Shown in pieces: positions 5,262 to 6,817 of a DNA stretch of 6,817 nt. Location: assembly GCA_030586765.1 (NCBI GenBank), contig JAUQZZ010000104.1, forward strand, positions 1 to 6,817, read 5' to 3'. Position numbers and translations under genes: made by a program. The notes under the pieces were generated by a model. It did not search any database and had not been told where the DNA came from. It saw nothing but the letters and a program-made list of their open reading frames with translations. How positions within the stretch are numbered: the first letter of the stretch is position 1; each line of letters opens with the position of its first letter. The DNA comes from Candidatus Brocadiales bacterium (GTDB lineage: Bacteria > Planctomycetota > Brocadiia > Brocadiales > Bathyanammoxibiaceae).

Positions 5262-5379
5262 ACAATCCCTCAGGGTGGGCCTTTCCTTTTGTGTAGATTA
5301 CACCTATAGGTATCTTGTCTCCCCATTCTAGGGACTTCTGGAAGGCGGCTGTTTTATCAGTAGGTTGCCTAAAGCGTGA
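5260..5379 (-). pseudogene. 3' remnant of a 2-oxoacid:ferredoxin oxidoreductase beta subunit
   Basis: Reading the minus strand, 39 codons are open from 5379 to a TAG at 5262-5260. The frame encodes RQPTDKTAAFQKSLEWGDK followed by IPIGVIYTKGKAHPEGL. The pattern PTDK-xAAF-xK-xLEWGD-IPIGVIY is the conserved C-terminal end of PorB/KorB-type beta subunits, which are ~280-300 aa and carry TPP. Upstream the frame hits a TAG (5382-5380) and no continuation was found in the other frames, so at most the last ~35 residues survive. No start, SD or alpha subunit is present. It is a dead fragment, left by deletion or rearrangement. The family match is from memory of the motif, not from a search. Confidence 0.68.
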
Positions 5380-5435
5380 CTATTTCCACAATTTACACTA
5401 TAAAGTTAGAAAGGTCAAAGGGTTAAAAATATAGG
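5380..5435. other. AT-rich spacer upstream of the tatA promoter
   Basis: No recognisable coding or structural feature was found here. The minus-strand continuation of the gene fragment at 5260-5379 is interrupted by stops in all three frames. Confidence 0.5.
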
Positions 5436-5463
5436 TTGACATTATCCCTCTATGGGTTAAAAT
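5436..5463 (+). promoter_or_regulatory. Sigma70-type promoter of tatA
   Basis: TTGACA (5436-5441), a 16-nt spacer, then TAAAAT (5458-5463, 5 of 6 matches to TATAAT). The expected start is near 5470, giving a ~90-nt untranslated leader before tatA. This makes tatA independent of the rplT transcript. Confidence 0.7.
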
Positions 5464-5474
5464 AGTTTTGTTTA

Positions 5475-5534
5475 GGGCGCAAGCCAGAGGTGGAGTTGCC
5501 TTTGGCATAGGCCGTAGGTTCGGCAATCGAACCA
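5475..5534 (+). promoter_or_regulatory. Structured 5' leader of tatA, type not recognised
   Basis: The leader holds two strong non-overlapping stems. GCCAGAGG (5483-5490) pairs along its full length with CCTTTGGC (5499-5506, one G-U) around loop TGGAGTTG. GGTTCG (5517-5522) pairs with CGAACC (5528-5533) around GCAAT. Alternatives overlap them: GGC-GCAA-GCC with a GNRA loop (5476-5485), and GCCG/CGGC (5511-5514, 5521-5524). The choice between these folds could act as a switch. It does not match any riboswitch consensus I can recall; similarity to the GCAAAGCC segment of the c-di-GMP-I class is superficial. Confidence 0.45.
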
Positions 5535-5558
5535 ATACAGTCTTAAAAGGAGTTTATT

Positions 5559-5771
5559 ATGTTCGGCATGCCAGGCGGATGGGAGTGGCTGGTAATCCTT
5601 ATAGTGGCCCTGCTTATCTTTGGAAAGAGACTCCCTGAAGTTATGCGTTCCATGGGCAAGGGAATAGTAGAATTCAGGAAGGGCCTAAAGGGGATTGAAG
5701 AGGACGTAGAGAAGTCCACAGAAGAGGCCAAAAAGAAGTTAGAGTCTGAGTCCTCGAAGAAGGAAGGCTAA
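5559..5771 (+). CDS. tatA: Sec-independent protein translocase TatA/TatE family
   Basis: A 70-aa inner-membrane protein that oligomerises to let folded twin-arginine-signal proteins cross the membrane, working with TatC (and TatB). One N-terminal transmembrane helix (about residues 8-22, WEWLVILIVALLIFG) is followed by the FG-x-x-LPE hinge (FGKRLPEVM, 21-29). An amphipathic helix follows (SMGKGIVEFRKGLKG), and the C-tail is charged and low in complexity. All are TatA hallmarks, and the short length favours TatA over TatB. The ATG has an excellent AAAAGGAG (5545-5552) 6 nt upstream. It has its own promoter and a structured leader. tatB/tatC are not in the window. Confidence 0.95.
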   Translation: MFGMPGGWEWLVILIVALLIFGKRLPEVMRSMGKGIVEFRKGLKGIEEDVEKSTEEAKKKLESESSKKEG

Positions 5772-5774
5772 TCC

Positions 5775-5879
5775 TTGTCCAAGAAAGATGTAAGAAGAGG
5801 CATTCTCAAGTGGCGCAAGAGGCTCAAGGCAAATAAGGGCCGTAAGCCCAATTGTGGCAGGCGCGTGGGGAAGAACTAG
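5775..5879 (+). CDS. Possible small basic protein (34 aa) downstream of tatA
   Basis: A TTG codon at 5775, preceded by AAGGAAGG (5760-5767) at good spacing inside the tatA tail, opens a 34-codon frame ending with TAG at 5877-5879. The predicted product starts MSKKDVRRGILKWRKRLKAN and ends KPNCGRRVGKN. It has about 14 Lys/Arg and one Cys, as expected for a nucleic-acid-binding or ribosome-associated peptide. The TTG lies 3 nt after the tatA stop, consistent with coupled translation. I do not recognise the family. A chance ORF of this length is possible; the SD placement and biased composition argue mildly for a real gene. Confidence 0.4.
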   Translation: MSKKDVRRGILKWRKRLKANKGRKPNCGRRVGKN

Positions 5880-5896
5880 CTCCCTCCCTTTCTATA

Positions 5897-6769
5897 TTAT
5901 CCTTCCAAAGGTTTTTCTAGATGCTCCTTAGCAATTTTAGCCCACTCGCTAGTAGAGTCCTTGTCTAATTCTAAATAGAATGTCCAGTAATTCCTTGCCT
6001 CTTTCCTTTTCTTGAGCCTTTCCAGGCAGAAGGCAAGGTTAAAACAGGCATCGGCAAACTCCGGGTCTGTTTCCAGGGCCATCTTGTAGAAGAATGACGC
6101 TTCCAGGTCCCTAGACTCTTCTGTCATGATGTTACCCATATTAAAGAGGGCCTCCCTGTGGAAGCCATCTATGCTGATGGCCTGGAGATACTGCTCCTTG
6201 GCCCCTTCCCTGTCTCCCAGTCTATAATAAATATTTCCCAGGTTTGTGTAGGCATCCACGTTTGAGGGATCGAGTTCTATTGCCTTCAGGTAGGCCTGGA
6301 TGGCCTCGTGGTAGGTCTCGGGGTTAGAGTCAAGGTCCATACCCCTCTCAAACCAGTAGTCAGAACTCGCTGGGGACTGAAATTCTATCTCCTTCTCCGT
6401 GTCTTCCAGGTCAAAGTCCATGAGGAGTTGACCGCTGGGCTCTAGGTATATATGCTCCCCCCTGATAACGATGTTCTCTCCCTCGGCCTGGATTTTAAGT
6501 TCGAGGAGGGGTTTTTCCAGATGGGGCAGGAGTTCCCTCAACTGCGCTGCAACCTTCCTTATCTTTCTTATAGAGAGGCCTTTTTTCAGGAGGGCCTTTA
6601 CCACCTTTAGGCCTATTATGTCCTGAAAGGTGTAGTGTCTCTTTTTTCCCTCTAGGGGGCCGCTGGGGCTCACCAGCCCTATCTTGTCCCAGTATCTCAG
6701 GCGGCCTGCGGATAGCCCGCAGAGTCTTTCTGCTTCTTCTATAGGAAAATGTTTATCCATCTCCGGCAT
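5897..6769 (-). CDS. MerR-type HTH regulator fused to TPR repeats
   Basis: 290-aa predicted cytoplasmic regulator. The N-terminus is a MerR-type winged HTH (residues ~7-75: FPIEEAERLCGLSAGRLRYWDKIGLV, then the wing KKRHYTFQDI and helix LKVVKALLKKGLSIRKI). A short beta-rich linker (~97-122) joins it to about four TPR units. These lie near residues 137-170, 171-204, 205-238 and 239-272, with typical A-x4-Y-x-KAIELDP signatures (e.g. AIQAYLKAIELDPSN). MerR domains normally dimerise through a coiled coil and sense small ligands; here the TPR part suggests control by protein contact. The start at 6769 has AAAGG ~10 nt upstream; an internal ATG at 6760 is the alternative. It converges with tatA, 17 bp from the small ORF stop. 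The target genes are unknown. Confidence 0.9.
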   Translation of the reverse strand: MPEMDKHFPIEEAERLCGLSAGRLRYWDKIGLVSPSGPLEGKKRHYTFQDIIGLKVVKALLKKGLSIRKIRKVAAQLRELLPHLEKPLLELKIQAEGENIVIRGEHIYLEPSGQLLMDFDLEDTEKEIEFQSPASSDYWFERGMDLDSNPETYHEAIQAYLKAIELDPSNVDAYTNLGNIYYRLGDREGAKEQYLQAISIDGFHREALFNMGNIMTEESRDLEASFFYKMALETDPEFADACFNLAFCLERLKKRKEARNYWTFYLELDKDSTSEWAKIAKEHLEKPLEG

Positions 6770-6774
6770 TTAGG

Positions 6775-6815
6775 ACAATACCTTTATATGTACAGGCGGG
6801 AGTGGCAGGTATTGT
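6775..6815. promoter_or_regulatory. 9-bp inverted repeat upstream of the MerR-TPR gene
   Basis: ACAATACCT (6775-6783) and its exact complement AGGTATTGT (6807-6815) flank 23 bp, with centres 32 bp apart (about three helical turns). The position, 6 bp upstream of the start codon and onward, suits an operator for self-control by the MerR-type protein or a site for paired dimers. The spacing is wider than a classic MerR operator, and the window edge hides the rest of the promoter. Confidence 0.4.
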
Positions 6816-6817
6816 GC

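Noticed and set aside
5254..5290. Possible rplT terminator (CCCA...CCC-TCA-GGG-TGGG then TTTCCTTTT)
   Set aside because: The inner loop is only three bases, the outer stem has a long bulge and the T-run is interrupted; too weak to call.
5291..5310. Adjacent palindromes GTGTA-GAT-TACAC and ACCTATAGGT
   Set aside because: They lie within the coding remnant (IYTKG / IPIGV codons) and are probably chance symmetry.
5475..5534. c-di-GMP-I riboswitch in the tatA leader
   Set aside because: Only a GCGCAAGCC segment resembles the consensus; the 5' half and the second conserved helix are missing.
5864..5890. Possible terminator GGGG...TCCC between the small ORF and the MerR-TPR gene
   Set aside because: Only a 3-4 bp stem and no clean U-run.
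1..6817. CRISPR array, transposase, integrase or phage genes
   Set aside because: No regular direct repeats with spacers and no such proteins on either strand.

Overview
The window is a bacterial chromosome segment of mixed AT/GC content. Its core is a translation operon, and most of the remaining space is dense with small palindromes and gene fragments. Arginine is mostly AGG/CGC, ATA isoleucine is common, and several genes have strong Shine-Dalgarno sites. Together with a MerR-TPR protein and a TatA, this fits an uncultured Gram-negative lineage near the former Deltaproteobacteria (Desulfobacterota) or Nitrospirota. That placement is an inference with low confidence.

Layout. 1-669 (+) is the 3' part of a TrkA/KtrA-type potassium-channel regulator, cut by the window edge. 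695-1392 (-) is a two-gene MNT/HEPN toxin-antitoxin-type operon with a 4-bp overlap, preceded by a short frame-disrupted ORF at 1401-1537. 1538-1742 holds no recognisable gene. A good sigma70-type promoter at 1743-1771 (+) heads a leader with a degenerate tRNA-like copy (1787-1838), then an intact tRNA-Val(GAC) (1871-1947). thrS (1962-3887) starts only 14 nt after the tRNA CCA end. It is followed by infC (from a probable AUU codon at 3925), rpmI, and, after a 232-bp gap occupied by a hairpin-rich inverted-repeat element, rplT (ends 5227). pheS/pheT, which often follow rplT, are absent.

The 331-bp gap 5228-5558 contains a small palindrome, a decayed C-terminal fragment (minus strand) of a 2-oxoacid:ferredoxin oxidoreductase beta subunit, a promoter, and a structured leader in front of tatA (5559-5771). 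A 34-codon basic ORF with a TTG start follows tatA. A convergent MerR-type HTH plus TPR protein fills 5897-6769 (-), with a 9-bp inverted repeat just upstream.

How it works together: tRNA-Val, threonyl-tRNA synthetase, IF3, L35 and L20 form a translation unit, probably co-transcribed. IF3 probably limits its own synthesis through the AUU start. The HEPN/MNT pair is a self-contained accessory module. tatA and the MerR-TPR gene look like independent units. I see no clearly new multi-gene system. The most unusual signals are the tRNA/thrS leader (pseudo-tRNA with a palindrome in place of its anticodon arm, C33 in the tRNA, no SD for thrS), the repeat element splitting rpmI from rplT, and the unassigned structured tatA leader.
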